Shown in pieces: positions 8,226 through 15,191 of a DNA stretch of 21,945 nt. Position 1 is the stretch's first letter. Every line of letters starts with the position of its first letter. This DNA comes from a virus, in the IMG/VR virus record IMGVR_UViG_3300046000_005764, positions 1 to 21,945 of that record; one strand, given 5' to 3'. Both the position numbers and the translations under genes were made by a program. The notes beneath the pieces are model-generated. The model saw only the letters and a program-made list of their open reading frames with translations. It was not told where the DNA came from and ran no database searches.

Positions 8226-9902
8226 TTATGTTGTACTATTAGAGTGTGAAGCTGCTACATCTGTATGTGGTGTTGTGCCATCCACGTGAACTGAATATCC
8301 ATCACTATGCGGGGTCGCATTACTATGACTTGCACCGGTATCACTATGACTTGCTGGTGTGGTCGCATTACTATGACTGGCGGCTGAATCACTATGACTT
8401 GCTGGTGTGGTAGCATTACTATGACTCTCCGCGGCATCACTATGACTTGGTGGTGTACCGCCATCACTATGAGTTGCACCGATATCACTATGACTTGCTG
8501 GTGTGGTCGCATTACTATGACTCGCCGCGGCATCACTATGACTTAGTGGTGTACTTCCATCACTATGCGCTGTAGTTGCGTTGTTATGTGTTGCTGCTAC
8601 ATTGGAATGTGTTGAAGTACTATTTGTATGCGGGGTTACACTATCAGCGTGTGAGGGTGATGTATTTGTATGACTTGGCGCAATTGAATCATAAGTATCG
8701 GAATGGTTAGATGTTCCATCTTGATGCGATCCTGGAACATCTCCATGAAATTCATATGCATCACTATGTGATGTGGTCGCATTACTATGACTGGCGGCTG
8801 AATCACTATGACTTGCTGGTGTGGCGCCATCACTATGTGCCGTGGTTGCGTTAGCGTGACTTTCCGGGGTGTTACCATCACTATGTGGTGTGACTATATT
8901 GGCATGACTTCCGAATGAATATCCATCACTATGTGCTGTGGTTGCGTCGGCGTGACTTGCTGGTGTGGCGACATCACTATGTGGTGTGTTTATGTCGGAG
9001 TGACTTGCTCCCGATGTGTCATCACTATGCGGTGTGGTTGCGTTGTTATGTGCTATACTGTTTGTATGACCGGCGGCTGAATCGGAATGGCTTGGACTTA
9101 TATCCGAATGCGCAGTAGTAGCATTGGTATGTACCGCGGCACAAACACCTGTTACATAATATACCGTTCTACCTTGTGCACCTTGTGCACCAATTGGTCC
9201 ACCACTCCCCGTAACACCAGACGGACCAGTTATTCCAACCGTACCAAATGTATTTGGTCCGGCAGACCCCGATGGCCCACTTGCTCCTGTTGGTCCTGTT
9301 GATCCTCGTACTCCTGTTGATCCTGTTATTCCGGACGGTCCAATCGGTCCAGTAGATCCTGTCGGTCCCACACCTGTTGGTCCTATCGCTCCTTGTGGTC
9401 CGGTTGGTCCCAAACTTCCACTGGGGCCTGTAATTCCTACGACACCTGTTATACCTTGTATTCCAATTAATCCAATTGGTCCTGTTGGACCTGTTGCACC
9501 AGTTGGACCAGTTGCTCCTTGGGGACCTGTAGATCCTGTAACTCCCGTGATGCCGATCACTCCCGTTGATCCAGAATACCCAAGTGGTCCCGTAGGTCCT
9601 GTGGACCCAACAGGCCCCGTTGGTCCGGTAACACCAGTTGCGGTACTTCCTAATACACCATCAATACCTTGTATACCCACAGACCCCGATATACCTGTTG
9701 GTCCTGTTGGTCCCGTTGCACCCGTTGCACCTTGTAATCCTGTAGGTCCAATTGAACCCGATGGACCTCCGAGTGCATACGATGCGGTAACAAACGCCGA
9801 AGTGTTTGTTATAACGGATGCTGTAACAACAGTTCCCGTACTAAGTTTCTCTGCAAATGAACTTGTAGTTGGCGTACCAAATGGAAAGAATCCAAAAACC
9901 AT
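8226..9902 (-). CDS. Chimeric tail-fibre protein: collagen-like half plus H-x-[D/N] repeat half
   Basis: 558 residues. The N-terminus ([15 protein letters not shown]) is a paralogue of the neighbouring collagen-like proteins. Residues 45-245 are Gly-x-y repeats, then a short joint ([12 protein letters not shown]), then residues 258-555 are 40 H-x-[D/N] units by my count. So the repeat seen in the 288-residue protein is here joined to a collagen shaft, which places the H-x-D unit in a virion fibre. Much of the last third alternates H-to-H distances of 7 and 9 residues, giving a 16-residue superrepeat. The start has AGGG upstream; the stop is two bases before the next start. I infer a trimeric fibre with a distal H-x-D domain that could be decorated or metal-binding. 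Confidence 0.87.
   Translation of the reverse strand: MVFGFFPFGTPTTSSFAEKLSTGTVVTASVITNTSAFVTASYALGGPSGSIGPTGLQGATGATGPTGPTGISGSVGIQGIDGVLGSTATGVTGPTGPVGSTGPTGPLGYSGSTGVIGITGVTGSTGPQGATGPTGATGPTGPIGLIGIQGITGVVGITGPSGSLGPTGPQGAIGPTGVGPTGSTGPIGPSGITGSTGVRGSTGPTGASGPSGSAGPNTFGTVGITGPSGVTGSGGPIGAQGAQGRTVYYVTGVCAAVHTNATTAHSDISPSHSDSAAGHTNSIAHNNATTPHSDDTSGASHSDINTPHSDVATPASHADATTAHSDGYSFGSHANIVTPHSDGNTPESHANATTAHSDGATPASHSDSAASHSNATTSHSDAYEFHGDVPGSHQDGTSNHSDTYDSIAPSHTNTSPSHADSVTPHTNSTSTHSNVAATHNNATTAHSDGSTPLSHSDAAASHSNATTPASHSDIGATHSDGGTPPSHSDAAESHSNATTPASHSDSAASHSNATTPASHSDTGASHSNATPHSDGYSVHVDGTTPHTDVAASHSNSTT
8238..9131 (-). repeat. H-x-[D/N] coding repeat array, 40 units
   Basis: All 40 His in this region are followed two residues later by Asp or Asn. 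Toward the C-terminus the pattern [13 protein letters not shown]-xAA repeats with spacings 7, 9, 7, 9. Less regular units (HGD, HQD, HVD, HNN, HAD, HAN) sit mostly in the middle and N-terminal part. Confidence 0.9.
9168..9770 (-). repeat. Collagen-like Gly-x-y repeats
   Basis: About 200 residues of G-P-T, G-S-T and G-I-T triplets in the N-terminal half of the chimeric protein, ending at a non-repetitive joint before the H-x-D array. Confidence 0.88.
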
Positions 9903-9921
9903 ATCTATACCCTAATAAATG

Positions 9922-10629
9922 TTATGCCACACCTGTTGGTCCTGTTGGGCCTGTTGATCCTGAGGGACCAGTTGCCCCCGTAGGACCTGTAAACGCTGTA
10001 CCTTTTATTCCCGATGGTCCTGTTGGTCCTGTGATTCCTATTACTCCCGATATTCCGATTGGTCCTGACGGACCACTTGGTCCGATTGGTCCAGTTGGAC
10101 CTGTTGGTCCCGTGACCGAAACACCTGTTGATCCTTGCGGTCCCGTTGCTCCTTGTGGTCCGGTTGGGCCCACGGATCCTGTTGGTCCTGTTGGTCCCGT
10201 TATACCCGTTGCCCCCGTAGGACCAGTTGCACCAGTTGCACCAACAATTCCTGTAGATCCTGTTATTCCTGTTGGCCCCGTTGGTCCCGTTGGACCTGTT
10301 GGGCCTGATAATCCGGTAATTCCAGGACCAGTGGGGCCCGGTACCCCCGTTGGCCCCGTTGATCCTATTGGTCCTGTTACACCAAGTATACCCGTTGGTC
10401 CTGTTGGTCCCGTTGTTCCTCGTGGACCTGTTGGACCCACTCCTGTTGGGCCTGAAATACCTGTACTTCCGCTAATAATTCCCGTTGCCCCTGTTAACCC
10501 CGATGGTCCCCCACCCGTCAATGTAAATGACGCCGTAGCTCCATAAATCGCATAGGACGCGGATGGAGCAGCTGACGCTGTTAATGCTAATGATGCGGTT
10601 ACGGTACGAAATGGAAAATATTTAGCCAT
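9922..10629 (-). CDS. Collagen-like tail-fibre protein (235 residues)
   Basis: The N-terminus [19 protein letters not shown] resembles those of the other two collagen-like proteins and contains the ALTAS/ASYA pattern common in phage fibre proteins. From residue 39 almost to the end the protein is Gly-x-y triplets, mainly G-P-T and G-A-T, ending G-P-T-G-V-A with no separate tip domain. It is thus a bare shaft compared with its two paralogues, which carry a Cys-rich tip and an H-x-D domain. The gene follows the zinc-ribbon protein and ends 19 bases before the chimeric gene. The start has only a weak A-rich ribosome binding region. Loss of a former C-terminal domain through repeat recombination is possible but not shown. 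Confidence 0.85.
   Translation of the reverse strand: MAKYFPFRTVTASLALTASAAPSASYAIYGATASFTLTGGGPSGLTGATGIISGSTGISGPTGVGPTGPRGTTGPTGPTGILGVTGPIGSTGPTGVPGPTGPGITGLSGPTGPTGPTGPTGITGSTGIVGATGATGPTGATGITGPTGPTGSVGPTGPQGATGPQGSTGVSVTGPTGPTGPIGPSGPSGPIGISGVIGITGPTGPSGIKGTAFTGPTGATGPSGSTGPTGPTGVA
9931..10515 (-). repeat. Collagen-like Gly-x-y repeats
   Basis: About 195 residues of Gly-x-Thr-rich triplets making up most of the 235-residue protein, with a few one-residue phase breaks. Confidence 0.88.
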
Positions 10630-10659
10630 ATGTTATATATATTTCTTTAAATTTTATTT

Positions 10660-11322
10660 TTACGATGCCGCTGCCCATTTTCCAATCGGACATGACGCTG
10701 ATGCCAATTGTGTTTTTGTTTTCATAAAACATCCACATTTTTCACAACGAAACTGTTCGGTTTTTAAAAATTCACACGATTGACAAATTTTAAATCGGTT
10801 AAACGAAGCATCTGCGTCCAACAACACGGGTAATCCTGATGCGGCGTTTTTTCCCGAATGCCACATTTCTTTTGCAAAATTACGTGCTTGCTGAAACAAC
10901 GACGGGAAATTTGATGTGTCTTCATTTTTAATCATGTTTTCCGTTGCTTCGTATTGTTGCTTAACAGATGGGTCATACGCTGCGTCCAAATATTCCTGTC
11001 CGTGCGTCATTTTTGTGGCTACTGCAATATCAATTTCTACATTCATTGCACGATTTGCGTGACGCCAAAATAACGGTGTGTAATTTTTTGGTGCGAAATA
11101 ATACACAGCTTGTGTTAGTGGTCGTGGGAACACCATATTATCTTCACTATAACAGATAGTATGCACATGTACAGGATTTGCTTGATTTTGAATTTTTTCT
11201 TCTAAATCAGTTAAAAACATTCCTTTATACTGTTCGCATCCGTCTGCCAATATAATAGCCAATACAGGATCAGTTGCTTCATCAATTGTTTTTTTTAAAT
11301 CTAAAAATAATTCAGCGCTCAT
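10660..11322 (-). CDS. Thioredoxin-like protein with C-terminal zinc ribbon (220 residues)
   Basis: The C-terminal 45 residues hold C180-x2-C183, C193-x2-C196-x-C198 and C211-P, in the pattern C-x2-C...C-x2-C-G-C-F-M-x-x-K...C-P-x-G-K-W. I know this pattern from small zinc-ribbon tails (DUF6171-like) in many T4-like phages, often near tail genes. The N-terminal part (about 15-90) is compatible with a thioredoxin-like fold: a hydrophobic strand V-L-A-I-I-L-A-D-G-C, a helix, and a possible cis-Pro segment (F-P-R-P-L-T-Q-A-V-Y-Y-F), but with one Cys rather than C-x-x-C. The middle (110-165) looks helical. The start has AGAGG, and the gene lies eight bases after the two-domain protein. Role unknown; a structural or assembly factor is possible. 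Confidence 0.7.
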   Translation of the reverse strand: MSAELFLDLKKTIDEATDPVLAIILADGCEQYKGMFLTDLEEKIQNQANPVHVHTICYSEDNMVFPRPLTQAVYYFAPKNYTPLFWRHANRAMNVEIDIAVATKMTHGQEYLDAAYDPSVKQQYEATENMIKNEDTSNFPSLFQQARNFAKEMWHSGKNAASGLPVLLDADASFNRFKICQSCEFLKTEQFRCEKCGCFMKTKTQLASASCPIGKWAAAS

Positions 11323-11330
11323 AAAACCTC

Positions 11331-12179
11331 TTAATCTTCCAATGAAAATGTGTACAGTGATGCACTAACATCGGATGCTACTGATCCATTCGTTAGTGTA
11401 TAATAAGTAATTGGTACTGCAGTTGTGTTTCCTAATAAATCATTTGCATTTCTTCCCACAATAATAGGGGATAACGATGCAGTAGATGTAACATCCAAAT
11501 ATAAATCTGCGAGTATTCCCGATGATGATGACGGTTCTGTGTCAAATGACCGTGAATATTCTGTTAGTATATCTCTATAACTTTGACTCGCGTATAAACG
11601 CAATCGTATCGGACTTGTATTCGGTGTAACTTGTAATAATAGATATGTTCGTGGTGTAGGAATACTTCCAGTTATACTAGATCCACTTGCCAATGATCCT
11701 GATATTAAAAATGTTTGTCGTGTTGTAATACCAGGTAAATTTGATATTAATGGATCTTCTACAATAAATCTAACAAAATTAATCGAATTTATGCCAGTAA
11801 ACGGTGTAGCACTCCCTGTGTCAACGGTATAATATATACTAGAACTTACTGGGTTGTCAAGGTTTGCCCCGAATAATGCTGGATTTAAATGAAATACATT
11901 TGTATTGTCCAAAGAAATATCAGATATTAATGCAATATCCTGCCCCATAACACTATATGATACAAATGGTCGTATTAATTCGGTTGGTTCATTTCTACTG
12001 TATTGATTTCCATATAATCGAACTCGACACGGTGTTGTTGTTTGTGCTTCTAATAATACAAATGTACTTCCCACATCAAACGATCCTGTATATTGTGGTT
12101 TACTTCCTGATAAAGTTAGTACTACCGTATCTCGCTTGAGTCCCGTAGAACCCGCGTTTAATTGTTCTTTTAATCCCAT
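11331..12179 (-). CDS. Virion protein made of two tandem copies of one domain (282 residues)
   Basis: Function not recognised. Internal comparison shows a duplication: TFVLLEAQTTTPCRVRLYG...E-L-I-R-P-F in the first half aligns with TYLLLQVTPNTSPIRLRLYA...E-Y-S-R-S-F in the second, and each is followed by a D-I-x-L-D/D-L-Y-L-D segment, a stretch with F-G-A-N-L or V-G-R-N-A, and an IYYT or ITYYT strand. Each copy is about 135 residues and looks all-beta. The Ser/Thr-rich composition matches the fibre proteins around it. The start has AGAGG upstream. A baseplate- or fibre-attached beta-sandwich protein is likely. Confidence 0.72.
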   Translation of the reverse strand: MGLKEQLNAGSTGLKRDTVVLTLSGSKPQYTGSFDVGSTFVLLEAQTTTPCRVRLYGNQYSRNEPTELIRPFVSYSVMGQDIALISDISLDNTNVFHLNPALFGANLDNPVSSSIYYTVDTGSATPFTGINSINFVRFIVEDPLISNLPGITTRQTFLISGSLASGSSITGSIPTPRTYLLLQVTPNTSPIRLRLYASQSYRDILTEYSRSFDTEPSSSSGILADLYLDVTSTASLSPIIVGRNANDLLGNTTAVPITYYTLTNGSVASDVSASLYTFSLED

Positions 12180-12196
12180 GTTAGTATAACCTCTTA

Positions 12197-14755
12197 TTAA
12201 GTTGCGTATAAATTGGTTCCTACAGGAACTATCAATCGATATGCTGTTCCACTACCAGAAACAATTCCTTGGAAGTTTGAACCCGAAGGAACAATATATT
12301 GTCCCGATATTGCCGCTACTGCTTGAGCTGAACTGGATACCGTTTCACCAGGCAAGAATGTCTTGACTTGGGTAGAACTAGATACAGTGTCCGCTGGTAA
12401 TGCGTTGACTACACGAAGATTTGTGAAGTAAAGATTCGTTCCTTCGGTTAGATTTGTTGTGGTTGCTGTACCCAAGAAACTTCCTGAATGTACATTATCT
12501 GCGTTTAACTTAGTCTTAACTCGTGCATCGGTATAGTATAAGTTTGTTATACCCTCGGGTAAACCATCGGTATTTGTTGCCAATGTACCAGATACAACTA
12601 GTGCATAACTTGCCGTTAATGCTCGTGATGCAGTACCGAACGCGTTCCCTAAATCTACTTGATTTGAACTGGATACTGTTCCTATCGGTAAGAAATTTAT
12701 TATCTGATTTGAACTCGATACTGTATTTATCGGTAGTGCTGATATTACTCGTGGATTGGTAAAATATAAATTTGTACCTTCTATTAAATTAGTGGTGGTT
12801 GCCGTACCCAACGAACTTCCAGAATGTACTTCTTCTGCACTTAATTTTGTTTTAACTCTTGCATCAGTGTAATATAAGTTTGTAAATCCTTCCGACAAGT
12901 TATTCGTGGTTGCAGTACCCAAGAAACTACCAGAATGAACAGTATTATCTTTTAATATTTGTTCAACACCACTAGTAAATCCTGTTGTTGATGATGCCGT
13001 GACCTGACCAGAACTTGATATGGTTCCTGCTGGTAATTGTGCCGACGATGAAATAATTCCAGCAGGTAATGCAGTGCTTGAGATATTTGTTAATTGACTA
13101 CCGTTACCTCTGAATGAACCCGTAAATGCACCGGAGATAGGTGAGCTTACCGCCGGTGAACCTGATGGGCTTATCGATAACGCGCCACCAACATCGCTTA
13201 ATGCCAATGTACCCAGATACAACGTTGACGCGGACAGATATAAACTTCTAAACTTTAATGTTGGTGAACCAAGATCATAAATATCAGTTATCGCTGGAAC
13301 AATATGTCCCGATGAGGTCGTTGACCCCGTGATATATAATCCTGCTTCAATGTCTGTTCGTAATGTAGTAAAATCTACACGAATTGAACTAGAGGGTGTT
13401 CTATTATCTAAGTGATCGTCCCCAGTTGCAACAGGAATACGACCTGTTGTTAGTACTGGTTCGTTGCCGAGTGCTCCTGTATTTTTTGGTCCCGCCAACA
13501 ATATTGCACTATTATAATCGGAACCACTTAAATTTTCATATATAAATTTGTGATTTAACCCATCCCAATAAAGTGATGCAGTCGTCGGTGATATCGAACC
13601 AGAATCAATAATTTGTAACCCCGCAAATCGTAATAAATCGGTGGAGTTGACTATTATTTTATTATCACCAACAATTAATTCCGATGCGCTAGTATAAACA
13701 ATAGACGATGAACCTAATATATTTAAATTACCCGTAACGGTAACGGATCCTGACATAATTTGATTACCAACAAATGTATTGGACCCTGTGGTTGCTATTG
13801 TTGTAATACCGATAGTATTACGAACATCAATTTGACTTGATGCGGTGACCCATCCTGGTTGTTGTGCGGACGAGGACACCGTTCCAATAGGTAACGATTG
13901 CACCACTTGTGTTGATGATGATACTGTTCCCGCGGGCACACTGCTTGCCGACAATTGCATAGAGCTACTTACTGTTCCATCAGGCAAAAATACTTTTACT
14001 TGGGTTGACGATGATACCGTATTTGCTGGAAGATTTGCTACAACTTGTGCGGACGATGATACGGTTCCCCCAACAGTTTTCAATGTTATTTTTGCATTGG
14101 GTGCGTCGGTGGATACGTCAATTCCCGTGGATCCTGTAATGAATATACCGGCGGTAATTGTAAATGTTTTGTTTCCATCCGTACCGAGTGTATTGACCGA
14201 AGGTTGTCCAGTGACCGATTGATAATTAATTTGTCCAGACGAACTCACCACCGCTTCTGCACTCAACTTGGCTTTTACACGAGTGTCGGTGTAATATAAA
14301 TTACCACTTTCAGAAATATCTGCCGTAGTTAGAGTTCTACTAGCACCCAAGGCTACAGAAGTTCCGTTAATAGTAATAGTGTTATTCGTTAACGCCGCGT
14401 TTGGAATACTACTTAATCCTGCACCACTTCCACTAAACGATCCCGATGTAAAAATAGTTGATGATGCGGTTACTCCCGCGGGTGTAATAAATGTACCCGA
14501 TATTGCCGCGGCCACTTGAGCAGAACTAGTTACCAATCCTACTGGTTTATTAAGAATATTTACGAAATCTCGTGCATCATTGGTTAATTTTTCTTTTCCA
14601 ATCGTTCCATCACCGAATGTAACTCCTCCGGGTAAACTACCAATTAATACACTTGCTGAGATGGTTCCTGAGGTAATCGTTACAGGATCATTGAATACTA
14701 GGGTAGCACTACCAGTAGTAGCGCGGCGAATATCATTAACTTTTAGTATACTCAT
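12197..14755 (-). CDS. Large tail-fibre protein with LYYTDARV and V-S-S-S-x-Q repeats
   Basis: 852 residues. Two repeat types run through it: NLYYTDxRVK(A/T)KL or NLYFTNxRV (five copies, from residue 152 on), and G-T-V-S-S-S-x-Q-V (about a dozen, as at 231-237, 247-253 and 789-796). The middle holds D-I-Y-D-L-G-S-P-T-L-K-F-R-S-L-Y-L-S, a pattern common in phage fibre shafts. Residues 625-699 and 737-811 are a near-identical duplication of about 75 residues. N-terminal MSILKVNDIRRATTGSATLVF probably forms the attachment end. No enzyme motif is seen. It is the first gene after the terminator region, so a promoter may lie at 14756-14815. Confidence 0.88.
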   Translation of the reverse strand: MSILKVNDIRRATTGSATLVFNDPVTITSGTISASVLIGSLPGGVTFGDGTIGKEKLTNDARDFVNILNKPVGLVTSSAQVAAAISGTFITPAGVTASSTIFTSGSFSGSGAGLSSIPNAALTNNTITINGTSVALGASRTLTTADISESGNLYYTDTRVKAKLSAEAVVSSSGQINYQSVTGQPSVNTLGTDGNKTFTITAGIFITGSTGIDVSTDAPNAKITLKTVGGTVSSSAQVVANLPANTVSSSTQVKVFLPDGTVSSSMQLSASSVPAGTVSSSTQVVQSLPIGTVSSSAQQPGWVTASSQIDVRNTIGITTIATTGSNTFVGNQIMSGSVTVTGNLNILGSSSIVYTSASELIVGDNKIIVNSTDLLRFAGLQIIDSGSISPTTASLYWDGLNHKFIYENLSGSDYNSAILLAGPKNTGALGNEPVLTTGRIPVATGDDHLDNRTPSSSIRVDFTTLRTDIEAGLYITGSTTSSGHIVPAITDIYDLGSPTLKFRSLYLSASTLYLGTLALSDVGGALSISPSGSPAVSSPISGAFTGSFRGNGSQLTNISSTALPAGIISSSAQLPAGTISSSGQVTASSTTGFTSGVEQILKDNTVHSGSFLGTATTNNLSEGFTNLYYTDARVKTKLSAEEVHSGSSLGTATTTNLIEGTNLYFTNPRVISALPINTVSSSNQIINFLPIGTVSSSNQVDLGNAFGTASRALTASYALVVSGTLATNTDGLPEGITNLYYTDARVKTKLNADNVHSGSFLGTATTTNLTEGTNLYFTNLRVVNALPADTVSSSTQVKTFLPGETVSSSAQAVAAISGQYIVPSGSNFQGIVSGSGTAYRLIVPVGTNLYAT
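12323..12883 (-). repeat. Internal duplication in the large fibre gene (two copies of about 225 bases)
   Basis: Copies lie at about 12659-12883 and 12323-12547. They encode TNLYYTDARVKTKL...HSGS...LGTATTTNL...EGTNLYFTN...RV...ALP...TVSSS with only a few replacements, including S-A-E-E versus N-A-D-N. Between them is a shorter stretch containing R-A-L-T-A-S-Y-A-L. The similarity points to recent duplication or gene conversion. Confidence 0.85.
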
Positions 14756-14813
14756 AGTTTACTCAAATGAAGTGTAGAATCCCTATATAAATATCAATTT
14801 TTATGGGAAGAAA

Positions 14814-14845
14814 CAAAAAAGACACCATTAAAACAGGTGTCTTTT
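14814..14845 (-). terminator. Factor-independent terminator
   Basis: The stem AAAAGACACC pairs with GGTGTCTTTT (10 base pairs, 14816-14825/14826 with 14836-14845) around a nine-base loop. On the minus strand it ends in six T's, as required for termination of the genes to its right. It separates the 86-residue/17-codon end from the large fibre gene. It is nearly symmetrical and could also work for the plus strand, where I see no gene. Confidence 0.8.
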
Positions 14846-14871
14846 ATGTATTTTTATTTACTATCAGTATT

Positions 14872-14925
14872 TTAATTGATTTGACCAGAACTAGATACTG
14901 CATTCGTTAATTTCGTCGTTGCCAT
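14872..14925 (-). pseudogene. 17-codon fibre-gene remnant or mini-protein (MATTKLT...SSSGQIN)
   Basis: A short open frame of 17 codons begins one codon after the TAA of the 86-residue gene, in the same frame, with GAAGGA upstream. Its first 20 bases are identical to the start of the 168-residue fibre gene (ending at 20650), giving MATTKLT, and its end N-A-V-S-S-S-G-Q-I-N matches the V-S-S-S-x-Q repeat of the fibre proteins. It therefore looks like a fibre gene collapsed by internal deletion, keeping its start and one repeat. The terminator follows after about 25 bases. It could be translated into a 17-residue peptide, or be only a scar. Confidence 0.5.
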
Positions 14926-14928
14926 GTA

Positions 14929-15189
14929 TTATCCTTCTATTGGTGGTTCGGAATTAGTTATATTTCCCGATTCCGTTTCTGTATCTACTATGTTGTCTGT
15001 AACCGGTGGTATTTCGGTAGGTGGTGTTGTATTGGCAATCAATGTACTTACTTGTATTTCTAATTGATCATTTTTTGTTTGTACATCTTGCACCATAACA
15101 TATAAATCTATTAACGCACCCTCGATGCGAGACAATGTGTTCATAATTTGTTCATTCGGTTCATTTGAGGGACTTAGATATCGACTCAT
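14929..15189 (-). CDS. Small coiled-coil protein (86 residues)
   Basis: Begins two bases after the stop of the 1198-residue gene, so it is probably translationally coupled; AAGAG lies upstream. Residues about 15-50 have spaced hydrophobic residues (I-M-N-T-L-S-R-I-E-G-A-L-I-D-L) compatible with a short coiled coil. The C-terminal third is rich in T, P, E and N and probably unfolded. No family recognised. By position it may be an attachment or trimerisation partner of the large upstream virion protein. Confidence 0.65.
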   Translation of the reverse strand: MSRYLSPSNEPNEQIMNTLSRIEGALIDLYVMVQDVQTKNDQLEIQVSTLIANTTPPTEIPPVTDNIVDTETESGNITNSEPPIEG

Positions 15190-15191
15190 AA

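Noticed and set aside
7451-8242. Long plus-strand open frame encoding P-V-G-P repeats
   Set aside because: It is the reverse complement of the collagen-like gene; Gly/Pro/Thr triplets leave the opposite strand open. The same holds for 9547-9915 and 9869-10546.
6494-9131. Regularly repeated short DNA words resembling a CRISPR array or minisatellite
   Set aside because: The repeats keep the reading frame without a break, vary by codon, and have no spacers of constant length; they encode the H-x-[D/N] units.
6470-9902. H-x-D motifs as an iron/2-oxoglutarate oxygenase active site
   Set aside because: The motif is repeated dozens of times in low-complexity sequence with no double-stranded beta-helix core or distal His/Arg.
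13845-14222. Plus-strand open frame rich in D-D-D-T-V-P and Cys
   Set aside because: Mirror of the V-S-S-S-x-Q repeats of the 852-residue fibre gene on the other strand; no ribosome binding site or neighbours on that strand.
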